Under the pieces are notes generated by a model. That model ran no database searches. It saw only the letters and a list, made by a program, of their open reading frames with translations, and had not been told where the DNA came from. 64,000 nt of DNA from Putridiphycobacter roseus (lineage in GTDB: Bacteria > Bacteroidota > Bacteroidia > Flavobacteriales_D > Crocinitomicaceae): contig NZ_QKSB01000005.1 of NCBI RefSeq assembly GCF_003234935.1, positions 183,118 through 247,117 of the forward strand, given 5' to 3'. The translations under genes were made by a program, and so were the position numbers. Positions 30,801 to 38,240 of this stretch are shown here, piece by piece; position 1 is the stretch's first letter; each line of letters begins with the position of its first letter.

Positions 30801-33800
30801 CATCACAAGAACCAAAGCAAGCAGTATCATTAATCGTCGTGGTAAATAAAATTTCTGCTGGCTCAGTAATGGTTACCGTAATGGTACTGTCACAATTATT
30901 CGCATCTTTAATAATTGCATGATAGATTCCAGCACATAGGCCTATTGCAACTGGACCAGTTTGGTTATTCGGATCATCCCATTGAATAGTATAAGCAGGT
31001 GTTCCACCAGCCAATAAATCAATACTTGCTGACCCATTACACTCCCCAAAACAAGATACTTCACTGGTACTGGTGGTAAAAGTAAATCCTGTCGGTTCCA
31101 AAATTAAAATATCATCCGTTTTAACACAACCTTTCGCGTCTGTTACTTGAACTTGATAGGTTCCAGGACATAAATCGGTTGCTAGAATTGTACTTTGATT
31201 TGCAGGATCATTCCAAAGAATATTATACATGGCAGTCCCACCACTAATGGTTACTTCTGCTGCACCATTACAATCGCTATCACAAAAAGAATTACTCACT
31301 AAGGATGCCGATACAGATAAAGAATCTGGTTGGGCAACATTAAACATTAAAGTAGTATCACAACTTCCATCACTAATTGATAACTGGTAAGGACCAGCGG
31401 CTAAATTTGTAACGTTTCCAGTTCCAGCCCCTGTCAATCCAGCTGGCAACCAATTATAAGTATATACGCCAGATCCACCACTATTAACCGTTACTGCAAT
31501 ACTACCTGAATTATCTCCATAGCAATTTAAATCATTTTGAAGAATGGTAATATCGTAAGGGGTTGGGTCATCTAAAGTAATTGTATCCTGTATGATACAA
31601 CCGTTATCATCTGCTAATGTGATGGTATAAAAGTCACCACATAAATTATCATACGTTGCAGTAGCTGTTCCTTGTCCACTACTTGGTATAGTCGACCAAA
31701 TAAAAGGTGCAATTCCATTTATTGCAGTACCGATAATGGTACCATCACAAATACCTACACAAGTAGGATCTGTTCCTGTAAGGTTAATACCCAAAGGCAA
31801 TACATCTAATACCTCTACCGTATCTGCTTCCGTAGAACAACCAGTTGCATCTGTAATAACAATTTCATATAACCCAGGACATAATCCACTAATTGAATCA
31901 TTTGCCCCTAGAACAGAATTATTTGAAATGTTTGTCCAAGTATAAATATAAGGAGAACTTCCTCCAGAAACTGAAATACTTGCAGCACCATCACATATTC
32001 CAAAACAAGAAATCGGATAAGCTTGTGCATTAAAAACAATTGGTGTAGGCTCAATAATAATAACATTACTACTAGAATCGATACAACCATTATTGTCAGT
32101 CACCCGCACATAATAAGTACCAGCGCACAAATTGGAAAGTATAGAATCATTACTTATTACGGCATTTGTATTAAAATCTATCCATTCATAACTATAACCT
32201 GGTGTACCACCACTTGGCAAAACTGAAATTTGACCATCACACAAACCATTACAAGAAACTTGAATGACGTCCGTTGTATTGGCGATTAATTCAGGCGGAC
32301 TAGTAATGGTGAAATTCAAGGTAGTATCACAGCTCAATCCATCTGATATAACCACCGAATAATCTCCCACACTTAAATTAGTAATGTTAGCTGTACCTTG
32401 TCCAGTAATTGGACCAACAGGAATTGAACTCCAAACATAATTATATGTTCCGCCATTTCCACCAGCATTAACAGTTAATGAAATGCTACCATCTGTATTG
32501 GAAAAACAATTTAAATTCATTTGGCTTACGGTAATATCATATAGTGGAATTTCATTAAAAGTCAAAGAATCTTTTTCTATACAACCATTTACATCTGTTA
32601 CCGTAACCACATAATTAATCGCTGCACATAAATCCGTTACTGTAGTAGTCCCTTGTCCAGTAATTGGTGCAGGTGACCAAACATAAGTAAACCCACTACT
32701 ATTTACAGTAGTTAAGCTAATGCTACCATCACAAACATCAAAACATGTAGGATCAGTACCAGTTAAATTCACATCAATTGGAAGTGCATTTAATACTTCA
32801 ATAGTATCAATTTCGGCATTACAACCATTGGCATCCACTACTGTAACTTCATACTTACCTGCACACAGATTTAATAAATTTAATCCACTACCAGCTGGCG
32901 TACTTGTTGTTATATTTTCCCATGTTACCGTATAGTTGGATGTACCTCCAATAATAGAAACCGCAACCTCACCTTCGCACACATCAAAACAAACCAAATC
33001 TACTTTGGACAAACTTAATACAATAGGGTCTGGCTCGGTAATTACAACAGGAGCACTTTGAACAAAACAATTATTAGCATCCGTTACCACCAAGTGATAC
33101 GTACCGGCACACAAACCAGTTGCAATTGAATCTGTATTCCCAATTGGCAATCCTGTAATATTATCAAACCATTGAAAAGTGTAAGGTGGCATCCCTCCGC
33201 TTGGTAAAGCTGAAATCTGTCCAGTACAAACGCCATTACAAGTTAAATTAATTGGATCTGCAGTATTGGCAAATAATTCAGGCGGACTAGCAATGGTAAA
33301 ACTTAAGGTAGTATCACAACCACCTGCGCCATCATTAATAACTACTTCGTAAGTCCCCACCAATAAATTATAAATACTATCCGTAAAATCTCCATCAATT
33401 ACTGCCAATGGATTAGCAAGATATGTCCAATCATAACTATAAACCGGACCATTACCACCTACATTTACATTTACAGCGATAAAACCATCTACATCTGTAT
33501 AACAATTAATATCTCCTTGGTTTACTGTAATATCATAAATATCTGGCGCTGCAAAATTAAAAGTGTCAATTTCAACACAACCAGAATCCGTGGTGACTTC
33601 CACAATATAATTTCCACTTACGCACAAACTAGAAATAGTTTGGGTAATTTCACTATTCGACCATAAATAGGTAAAACCTGTCCCATTAGTTGGCGTGGCG
33701 GTTATTTCCCCATTACAAATATCATAACATATTGGATTGATGCTAGTAAATACAATATCAATTGGTAACCCATTTATTACTTCCAAAGTATCAGGTGCAC

Positions 33801-35721
33801 CCACACAACCATTAGCATCTGTTACAGTAATTTCGTACTTACCTGCGCACAAATCAGTTAAACTTGGCGCAGTACCAGCTAAATTATTCTCTGTAATGTT
33901 ATTCCAATTATAATTATATGTTGCCGTCCCGCCACTTGCAATAACACTTACCCTACCAGTACAAGAATCTTGACAAGCCAAATCTAGTTTTGCAAGTACA
34001 TAAGTTATTTCTGAAGGAGACGTAATATTTGCTACACCACTTGTTTTTTCACAACCGTTTGCATCTGTAATCACTACATAATAATCACCAGCACACAAAC
34101 CAGTAGCAATGGAATCTGTATTGCCAATAGGTAAACCAGTAGCATCATCATACCACACATAAGTATATCCCGGAACGCCCCCCGCAGGGAGTGCAGCAAT
34201 TGACCCATCACATACACCAAAACAACTTGTATTTATTACATTACTAAAATTACTGGTAAATATTGGTGGATCAATAATCGTCACAATGGTATCTTGGGGA
34301 CAACCATCCATATCTGAAATTGTTACGGTAACATTACCAGCAGCATAACCAATAGCATGATTGGTATTTTGACCTGAAACAGGTACTGGTGCGTAACTAT
34401 AAGTAAATGGCCCACCATTACCTCCAGATTCGTTAGAAATAATGATTTCAGCATCTGCATCACCATTACAAGTAGGCGGGACCACAGTAACATCAAACAA
34501 TATTCTTGTAGGTGCTAAAATCTCTACAGTATCCACCAATGTACAACCGTTAGAATCAGTTAAAGTTACTACATTATTACCAAAACATAGACTGTCCGGA
34601 TATTGTCCAATCTCACCATTCGACCAATTCAAAATAGTTGTCCCAACCCCACCTACACCTTCAACAAAAGCTTGTGCATCACAAACATTATGACAGCTAG
34701 GATTAATTACTAATTGAACCGTTAAACTTAAAGCCGAAGGCTCAAAAACATCTTCATCTATAGTACAAGTACCCCATAAAAACCCAGGGATAATAACATT
34801 AGAAGTATCTGTTACTTGAATACTATAATTACCCGGACATAAGCCTGGATAAACTGTAGTCGTAGTAGCCGGACCTCCAGCAAACTTATAAGAAAATGGT
34901 CCTGTAGAACCAGAGGTACTCACCGTTAATTCACCATCACAAGCACCATTACAACTTATATCCTTACCATTATAATCCGTTGTAACATCCCAATTTACGG
35001 TTAAGGCACCACATGTATTTGAAGATTTATAAACCGGTACAACACTGTAAATCGGCAAAGAAACTTGAACATCAGCATTTAATTCATATAATTTAAAGTC
35101 ACCACCTTTTTTAACAATATTAGTAAATGAAATTTTTTCCAGAGGCACTACAGGCGAACCTTCCAAGAATAATTTTGAATTTTCAGCAAGGATAATTCCT
35201 GCTTTTAAGCCGAAACCATTTGTATGAAACTCTTCTGATTTAATGAATAAAGTCGACTTATCACTTAATGATAAATGACTCTTTAATTGCCACTTTCCTG
35301 AATTAAATTGAACATCAGAATTTATGGTGTAACCATTTGTATGGATCGTATTTATTTTATTATTGTTGCTGCTAAAAATTAATTTTGTTTGAAACAAAAC
35401 ATTTGACTTCAAGGTAAAACCTTTATAAATTAACATTTCGGCACCTTTAAATACAGGTGTATTCGCATTGGTTAATGAAAATGAATTGACCGCCACTTTT
35501 TTAAAAACCACAGTTTGTTGTTTACCACCAAAGGAGTTTTCATCAAAAATTACGTCATCATCTGAGGTAGGAATTAAGTTAGCAGACACACCGCCAGAAC
35601 TCAAAGACCAATTTTTTGGATTATCCCAGTCACCTGACTGACCAACCCAGTATATATCTTTGGCATTTAGTGTACTACATAAAAATATAAAAAGAAGTGG
35701 AAGTAAACTTTTTATGGACAT
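24841..35721 (-). CDS. Giant SprB-like repeat adhesin with CHU_C sorting domain
   Basis: The frame extends to a TTG at 35739, but the ATG at 35721 starts a good signal peptide (MSIKSLLPLLFIFLCSTLNAK), giving 3626 residues. A unique beta-rich N-terminal domain (IYWVGQSGDWDNPKNW onward) covers about 220 residues. About 39 SprB-type modules of roughly 80 residues follow, each with C-x-G-(x-C)-DG, a GG-x-P-Y-x-Y-x-W core, a G-x-Y/T strand and TDxNGC. The end holds Ig-like segments and the CHU_C domain (SPNNDGKNDVWNIDF, VYNRWGELLFND, PWDGQYKGKPLP, VTIMR). SprB in F. johnsoniae is the mobile gliding adhesin, and this protein likely has a similar surface role. No catalytic domain is seen. Confidence 0.92.
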   Translation of the reverse strand: MSIKSLLPLLFIFLCSTLNAKDIYWVGQSGDWDNPKNWSLSSGGVSANLIPTSDDDVIFDENSFGGKQQTVVFKKVAVNSFSLTNANTPVFKGAEMLIYKGFTLKSNVLFQTKLIFSSNNNKINTIHTNGYTINSDVQFNSGKWQLKSHLSLSDKSTLFIKSEEFHTNGFGLKAGIILAENSKLFLEGSPVVPLEKISFTNIVKKGGDFKLYELNADVQVSLPIYSVVPVYKSSNTCGALTVNWDVTTDYNGKDISCNGACDGELTVSTSGSTGPFSYKFAGGPATTTTVYPGLCPGNYSIQVTDTSNVIIPGFLWGTCTIDEDVFEPSALSLTVQLVINPSCHNVCDAQAFVEGVGGVGTTILNWSNGEIGQYPDSLCFGNNVVTLTDSNGCTLVDTVEILAPTRILFDVTVVPPTCNGDADAEIIISNESGGNGGPFTYSYAPVPVSGQNTNHAIGYAAGNVTVTISDMDGCPQDTIVTIIDPPIFTSNFSNVINTSCFGVCDGSIAALPAGGVPGYTYVWYDDATGLPIGNTDSIATGLCAGDYYVVITDANGCEKTSGVANITSPSEITYVLAKLDLACQDSCTGRVSVIASGGTATYNYNWNNITENNLAGTAPSLTDLCAGKYEITVTDANGCVGAPDTLEVINGLPIDIVFTSINPICYDICNGEITATPTNGTGFTYLWSNSEITQTISSLCVSGNYIVEVTTDSGCVEIDTFNFAAPDIYDITVNQGDINCYTDVDGFIAVNVNVGGNGPVYSYDWTYLANPLAVIDGDFTDSIYNLLVGTYEVVINDGAGGCDTTLSFTIASPPELFANTADPINLTCNGVCTGQISALPSGGMPPYTFQWFDNITGLPIGNTDSIATGLCAGTYHLVVTDANNCFVQSAPVVITEPDPIVLSLSKVDLVCFDVCEGEVAVSIIGGTSNYTVTWENITTSTPAGSGLNLLNLCAGKYEVTVVDANGCNAEIDTIEVLNALPIDVNLTGTDPTCFDVCDGSISLTTVNSSGFTYVWSPAPITGQGTTTVTDLCAAINYVVTVTDVNGCIEKDSLTFNEIPLYDITVSQMNLNCFSNTDGSISLTVNAGGNGGTYNYVWSSIPVGPITGQGTANITNLSVGDYSVVISDGLSCDTTLNFTITSPPELIANTTDVIQVSCNGLCDGQISVLPSGGTPGYSYEWIDFNTNAVISNDSILSNLCAGTYYVRVTDNNGCIDSSSNVIIIEPTPIVFNAQAYPISCFGICDGAASISVSGGSSPYIYTWTNISNNSVLGANDSISGLCPGLYEIVITDATGCSTEADTVEVLDVLPLGINLTGTDPTCVGICDGTIIGTAINGIAPFIWSTIPSSGQGTATATYDNLCGDFYTITLADDNGCIIQDTITLDDPTPYDITILQNDLNCYGDNSGSIAVTVNSGGSGVYTYNWLPAGLTGAGTGNVTNLAAGPYQLSISDGSCDTTLMFNVAQPDSLSVSASLVSNSFCDSDCNGAAEVTISGGTAMYNILWNDPANQSTILATDLCPGTYQVQVTDAKGCVKTDDILILEPTGFTFTTSTSEVSCFGECNGSASIDLLAGGTPAYTIQWDDPNNQTGPVAIGLCAGIYHAIIKDANNCDSTITVTITEPAEILFTTTINDTACFGSCDGELSVTLSGGVGPFDVNWFNVNNNISIGSGMVMSSLCPGEYYAEIIDFTGCSIFSDTLEIVEFPQININTTAVTNASCGLNDGAISINANGGGGTFVYDWNPTPITGQGTNNVTQLAGGIYQVIVSDVNACTDSLTVPVESGALEILNLDSTDVSCFGLIDGSVNVSYVCIEPTCMIEWFNEGGVSLGSNNAVTGLGAGIYYIQLTNGLGCTKIDSIVVNEPVEIIGTISSTDILCNGANTGTADVVASGGQSNLFYTWSPVPGGGQNTPNAQGLSAGIWTVTIADINGCSIDLSTEIEEPSDLVITNTVATPITCAGEIDGTVNVTVTGGTPIVGYEWFSCASGLSVGTTQSLNNLAPGDYFVVVTDGNGCIESSSCITVENRQLITGITGNENVSCYGDCNGLAYVTASGGTGTYFYQWQDDLGNDIVGQTNDTIRNLCRGLYFVEVMDGNGCTATFGPIDLTQPDNPWDVVLTTTDASCFSICDASAQVNVLQGNTAPYNYQWNDPLNQSSASAINLCAGTYDVVITDQANCDTTLTVLIQEPDPIALNQTQTNINCFDDCNGMITINPSGGTGPYSANWTGGFTGLSVNNLCAGPITVNVLDNLGCAISQNFNIIEPVAPLSIQSSFTNVTVCNQCNGSATVNVSGGSPNYTYTWSQAGVTGQGTNHVSGLCSGFISVTVTDNKGCTITQSFVVEDIDADDFTLSHTDASCFGVCDGTAVIVPTCTVPTCTQIWIESATGTILPGTGTSIANLCQGAYIVQLTNGAGCISADTFTVLSPSELIVDAVITEISCIGANDASIVVTPSGSSGTGFMYNWNPVPSNGANTNSALNIGTGAHTVTVTDDINCSVTETYIINDTLPIVITTTSNNVTCNSSCDGNISSNVTGGFGNYTYQWYLNGTPLPGGTTPNIIDLCPGDYTLDVTDMNGCTQSLTTPVTITEPSAITVSISDTDINCFGSCDGTATVVPTGGVGPYITNWYLSPSDNLIGQTLTTASNLCAGDYYATVTDVNNCTVTSSFANISEPTELQFTITENSIDCFDDCSGSASIVVTGGMLNYTYIWLDQSSVNIGNTDNVSNLCAGGYTVEVLDANGCSIGVQNINIISPSQITITALTNNAECNVASGSATAIAQGGLPTYTYQWLDNAQSLLAGETNATLSNVFAGTYFVVVKDANLCEDTLEVTIIDNPSTTLVFDAVNSPSCHDGNDGNIQITVVGNNMPLNYLWNPGGIIVEDPSNLTAGTYQLTITDALGCISYYDTVLVNPTEIQYTPTIVDPTCGQCDGELSVLVTGGDGNYDYLWNNGPTTNSMQNLCAGIYELNLTDGNGCEIATQYALGNSVDVSANAIVTPITCNDACDGEITVDIVNGTAPFVVTWLHDNSNGLSKQNLCEGTYFIEVKDANGCLFPLVVELVNPSLITVTETMVLPTCGLTDGSISILSEGGVLPHTYLWNTTQTTPVINTLGAGFYSVVVTDNNGLGCSKEFTFELSNVTVPQIELTKTDLVCNGVCDGSVEATVTGGTPGYIFQWYNGNGVSITPGSGPVLSNICAGEYTLEVTDFNGCIAFASEIIEQPDSMILNTPIKNNVGCNGDCSGSIDVLVLGGEAPYSFLWDDANTQTTSLASDLCIGTYTLTITDQNGCAVTITDSIIEPDPLLLSIDNIVSSHCKESLDGAIDITISGGAPIYNVVWTSSLNEVFVDEDLSNVLPGTYYLTVTDQNDCMVQDTAAIDTAVIVYAYAGLDTALCYGLDLLLVGTSNQPAADFTWFDVNAAVLSDTNELIQTGLETGDYMYVLYALFDGCDDYDTVLVSTFADQIVDAGEDVEIQAIGSIGIGGDPTSADGVSFIWSPAIYLNDTTLTNPTVIKPKVDNWYYVEVLDSNGCSKIDSMYVEVIPELKVPNGVSPNNDGKNDVWNIDFVEDFPNLEVWVYNRWGELLFNDNDGYKNPWDGQYKGKPLPVGTYYYVIELNNIFYPEPLTGPVTIMR
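27930..31300 (-). repeat. Seven-module super-repeat, two copies of about 1.69 kb
   Basis: Modules 16-22 correspond in order to modules 23-29. Examples are NCDSTITVTITEP with NCDTTLTVLIQEP, offset about 1695 bp, and the unusual pair of modules with CIEPTC and CTVPTC, offset about 1677 bp. Each of these is followed by a CIGAND/CNGANT module. The match is clear in protein and partial in DNA. The first module of the block is the least certain. Confidence 0.55.
31310..34260 (-). repeat. Four-module super-repeat, three copies of about 984 bp
   Basis: Modules 4-7, 8-11 and 12-15 repeat the same order of four module types. Markers include LPIGNTDSIATGLCAG in the first two copies, EVLNALPI-type linkers after the second module, DPTCFDVCDG-type third modules and YDITV before each fourth module. 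The DNA marker GAATC[TA] recurs at 34112, 33128 and 32144, exactly 984 bp apart. GGCGGACTAG at 33281 and 32294 shows the same order of period. Confidence 0.75.
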
Positions 35722-35744
35722 AAGCAATTTTCGATTCAAGAGTC

Positions 35745-35752
35745 TAAATATA
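35745..35752 (-). promoter_or_regulatory. Possible -7 element before the giant adhesin
   Basis: The minus strand reads TATATTTA, 7 of 8 matches to TAnnTTTG, 23 bp upstream of the ATG at 35721. No matching -33 TTTG is found. It would allow the giant adhesin to be transcribed on its own as well as by read-through from pair 2. Confidence 0.3.
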
Positions 35753-35831
35753 TCGAAAAAAGGATTAATTAAAGAGCGTTTTGTTAAATAAGTTTAACAG
35801 ATTGATTACTAAACACAATTTTCAAGTCTCC

Positions 35832-36776
35832 TTACTCATAAATTGCACATGTATTTATGCCAAATGATCTAGGTTCGGCACAGGCATTATAACCAAAAAG
35901 CAACTCATGAGTTTGCGCGCCATTATTTTGCAATTTTGAGGTCAAAAACTCGAAGGAATAACCAATGGCTATAAAGTCGCCTACTTTCACCCTAAACTGT
36001 GCCGTTACTGCATCCGACCTTCTATAACCTAAACCAAAAGAAAACATATTTTTATAATCAAAAATAGCGGATAATTGCATATCAAAAGGCATGGCCTTTG
36101 TTTTTACAAATAATAGAGATGGTATAAAATTCCATTCTTTGGACACCTTATATCTTCTTCCTGTGGTGATATATAAATGTCTTTGAAAACTATTATCCTC
36201 TCCAATATTCTTTAAATCATTGTCAAATAAATTATGGATACTTAAACCAAGGTACCCTCTTTTTCTATTCCACCAAATACCAAATCTTGCGTCGGGAAAC
36301 ACCAGAGAGCTTTGGGTATTAGTAACCGTTGGATCTGGATTAACCGTTTTCAAGTCGAACCCATCAAAACCAACTTGTTTCATACCCAAAGACAAGCCAT
36401 AAGACAAAGTGTTATTCCGCAATAAAGTTACTTTTATAGCATAAGTAACATGCGCTTCAGAACGAGACCAGGGGCCAATATCATCTTTTCTAAGCTGCAA
36501 ACCTATTCCATGTTTAGGTGCATTAATGGAGCGAGATCTTTTATTAATTTTTATCGGTGCACTAAAACTAAAGAAACCTGAACTAGGTGCACCCTCAATC
36601 CCAATCCACTGCATACGATATCCAGCTTTTATATCGATACATTTTTTATCCCCGGCTAAAGCGGGATTCAAACTAAACTGATTATATTGATACTGGGTAT
36701 AATGTGCTTGCTGTTGCGCCCAAGAAGAGACCAATAAAGCAGCGGTGAAAGCGAAGGTAAATATCGTTTTTAACAT
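35832..36776 (-). CDS. PorP/SprF family type IX secretion membrane protein (pair 2)
   Basis: This 314-residue outer-membrane beta-barrel has a signal peptide ending SSWAQ. The family opening is HYTQYQYNQFSLNPALAGDKKC and its later strands include SFGLGYRRSDAVTAQFRVKVGDFIAIGYSFEF and HELLFGYN. Its start overlaps the stop of the upstream CHU_C-domain gene by 1 bp. It has more cysteines than the other two PorP/SprF proteins, including a C-terminal set (NACAEPRSFGINTCAIYE). It lies 110 bp upstream of the giant adhesin start. Confidence 0.91.
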   Translation of the reverse strand: MLKTIFTFAFTAALLVSSWAQQQAHYTQYQYNQFSLNPALAGDKKCIDIKAGYRMQWIGIEGAPSSGFFSFSAPIKINKRSRSINAPKHGIGLQLRKDDIGPWSRSEAHVTYAIKVTLLRNNTLSYGLSLGMKQVGFDGFDLKTVNPDPTVTNTQSSLVFPDARFGIWWNRKRGYLGLSIHNLFDNDLKNIGEDNSFQRHLYITTGRRYKVSKEWNFIPSLLFVKTKAMPFDMQLSAIFDYKNMFSFGLGYRRSDAVTAQFRVKVGDFIAIGYSFEFLTSKLQNNGAQTHELLFGYNACAEPRSFGINTCAIYE

Positions 36777-38092
36777 TATCTTAAAACTGTTACTGATCCC
36801 CTATATACATTTTCTTCATTCGAAGTTGCTTTATCCCGCAAGTCAATCACATAAAAATAAGTAGAAGCGGGAACGGGATTTCCTTTATAAGTACCATCCC
36901 ACACATTGTTACCATTATTATACCCAACTACGCTAAAAACAACTTGCCCCGAACGATCAAAAATAGTGACTTGATTATTTAAATATTGGTCAATAAAACC
37001 TATTTCCCAAACATCATTATTAAAATCACCATTTGGGGTAAATGCTTCGGGGATATCTATGCCACTTTTAATGGTAATATTCATTTCATCTGTCATAGAA
37101 CAAAGACCATTTACCACCAATAAAAAATAAGTAGTAGACACATCAGGCGAAGCACTAGGGGTAAAAGTATTGTCAAAGTTAAGTCCTGTTACTGGTGTCC
37201 AGGTGGGCACGCCTGTTCCGGAACCGTTTATGGTTGCTGCCTCGCCTAATTGCAATAACAAATCGGGTCCAGCATCTGCATTTATAGGCGTAACATCAAA
37301 ATATATACTGTCTGAAAAAGCAACACTCGGACAAGCTGTAGCACCACAATTAGCTTTCAAATATAAAAATCCAGACTCACTTAAAATAGCCGTTGAAAAA
37401 TTCAATTCCTCACTAACGAGTATACCATTATAATACCATTCAAACATTGGGTTAGAAAAACAATTAGTGGTCGTAACATCAACGGAAACATCTTCTCTTT
37501 GACAAATCACTGTTTTTTTAGTCGCTATACTTACGGCTATTGGTAATAATTCCACACCTGCACCTGCTATACTTATATCAAATGTAACTTCGGCTGGGTT
37601 AATTTCTCCAGGTGGAACAGCAGAACCATTTACTTGAATATAATATGTTTTATTTGGCGCTAGTGGACCAGTTGGCGCTATCGAAAAGTCAGTCAATCCA
37701 TTGTTTTGACAGGCACCAAAATAATTATAATTCCCTCCTTCACACACCACATCACTTTCGACAATTACAGCCTGTAATGCCTTGCCTTGATTTACCACTT
37801 GATTTACCACGACATTCGTAAAATTAACCGTTACAGCACCACCATTAGCATTTGTCGTAAACTTATACCAAACTGTTGCTCTTGGTGTGAAACAGGGCGT
37901 ATTATCATCTGCACAACCATTTGGATTTGTACTAAAACAATTCTCTAATGTCGCCCCAACAGTAGTTCCTGCGTAAACTTGATTAACGCAAATTTCAACA
38001 GCATTTACGCAATCATCATTTCCAGGCTGCGCAAAACCGGCAAATAAAAAGAGAAAAGTAAATAAAATTGTATTAACTATTTTCAAAATCAT
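36776..38092 (-). CDS. Surface protein with CHU_C/T9SS type B sorting domain (pair 2)
   Basis: This 438-residue secreted protein has a signal peptide (residues 1-21, ending FAGFAQ). The N-terminal region NDDCVNAVEICVNQVYAGTT, with ATVWYKFTT and ITYYIQVNG-type strands, resembles the jelly-roll domain found in many Bacteroidota surface proteins. A central Ig-like region is Cys-rich (VICQREDVSVDVTTTNCFSN). The C-terminal 85 residues are the gliding-motility-associated domain (AFTPNGDFNNDVWEI, IFDRSGQVVF, VWDGTYKGNPVP, VTVLR). It is likely exported by T9SS and paired with the PorP/SprF gene that overlaps its stop. Its ligand is unknown. Confidence 0.87.
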   Translation of the reverse strand: MILKIVNTILFTFLFLFAGFAQPGNDDCVNAVEICVNQVYAGTTVGATLENCFSTNPNGCADDNTPCFTPRATVWYKFTTNANGGAVTVNFTNVVVNQVVNQGKALQAVIVESDVVCEGGNYNYFGACQNNGLTDFSIAPTGPLAPNKTYYIQVNGSAVPPGEINPAEVTFDISIAGAGVELLPIAVSIATKKTVICQREDVSVDVTTTNCFSNPMFEWYYNGILVSEELNFSTAILSESGFLYLKANCGATACPSVAFSDSIYFDVTPINADAGPDLLLQLGEAATINGSGTGVPTWTPVTGLNFDNTFTPSASPDVSTTYFLLVVNGLCSMTDEMNITIKSGIDIPEAFTPNGDFNNDVWEIGFIDQYLNNQVTIFDRSGQVVFSVVGYNNGNNVWDGTYKGNPVPASTYFYVIDLRDKATSNEENVYRGSVTVLR

Positions 38093-38106
38093 TAATTTTA
38101 AAGATG

Positions 38107-38114
38107 TAAAGGTA
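38107..38114 (-). promoter_or_regulatory. Putative -7 element of adhesin operon 2
   Basis: The minus strand reads TACCTTTA (7 of 8 to TAnnTTTG), 14 bp before the start codon at 38092. CATCTTTAAAA follows, the same downstream context as before adhesin operon 1. No clear -33 element is visible. Confidence 0.4.
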
Positions 38115-38199
38115 AGTAATTCTCCTTCTTCAGGAATAAATAAATGTAAGAATCAAAAAAATATTGTACAATTCAATAAAAAAGGCTAATTTTTTTTGG

Positions 38200-38207
38200 T
38201 AAATTTG
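38200..38207 (+). promoter_or_regulatory. Putative -7 element of etfBA
   Basis: TAAATTTG exactly matches TAnnTTTG and lies 33 bp before the etfB start codon. No TTTG is found at the expected -33 spacing. Confidence 0.4.
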
Positions 38208-38240
38208 ACTTCTTATTAAAAAATTCTAAATCAAATATAC

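Larger units (their letters stand above)
25600..34970 (-). repeat. Array of about 39 SprB-type modules
   Basis: I counted 39 successive modules by their leading Cys motif (for example CNGACDG, CFGVCDG, CYTDVDG). Most are 75-85 residues long. They have diverged in sequence, so this is an old protein-level array, not a recent DNA tandem repeat. Twenty-six modules carry two extra cysteines (in C-x3-C and LCAG) and thirteen carry neither. The boundaries given are approximate. Confidence 0.85.

Noticed and set aside
24841..35721. Long periodic DNA repeats that could suggest a CRISPR array or satellite
   Set aside because: The repeats are coding, diverged, about 240 bp apart and explained by SprB-type protein modules. 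There are no short identical repeats with unique spacers.
35782..35799. TGTTAAA-TAAG-TTTAACA hairpin between SprF-like gene 2 and the giant adhesin as a terminator
   Set aside because: The stem is only 7 AT-rich pairs and no T-tract follows on the minus strand.
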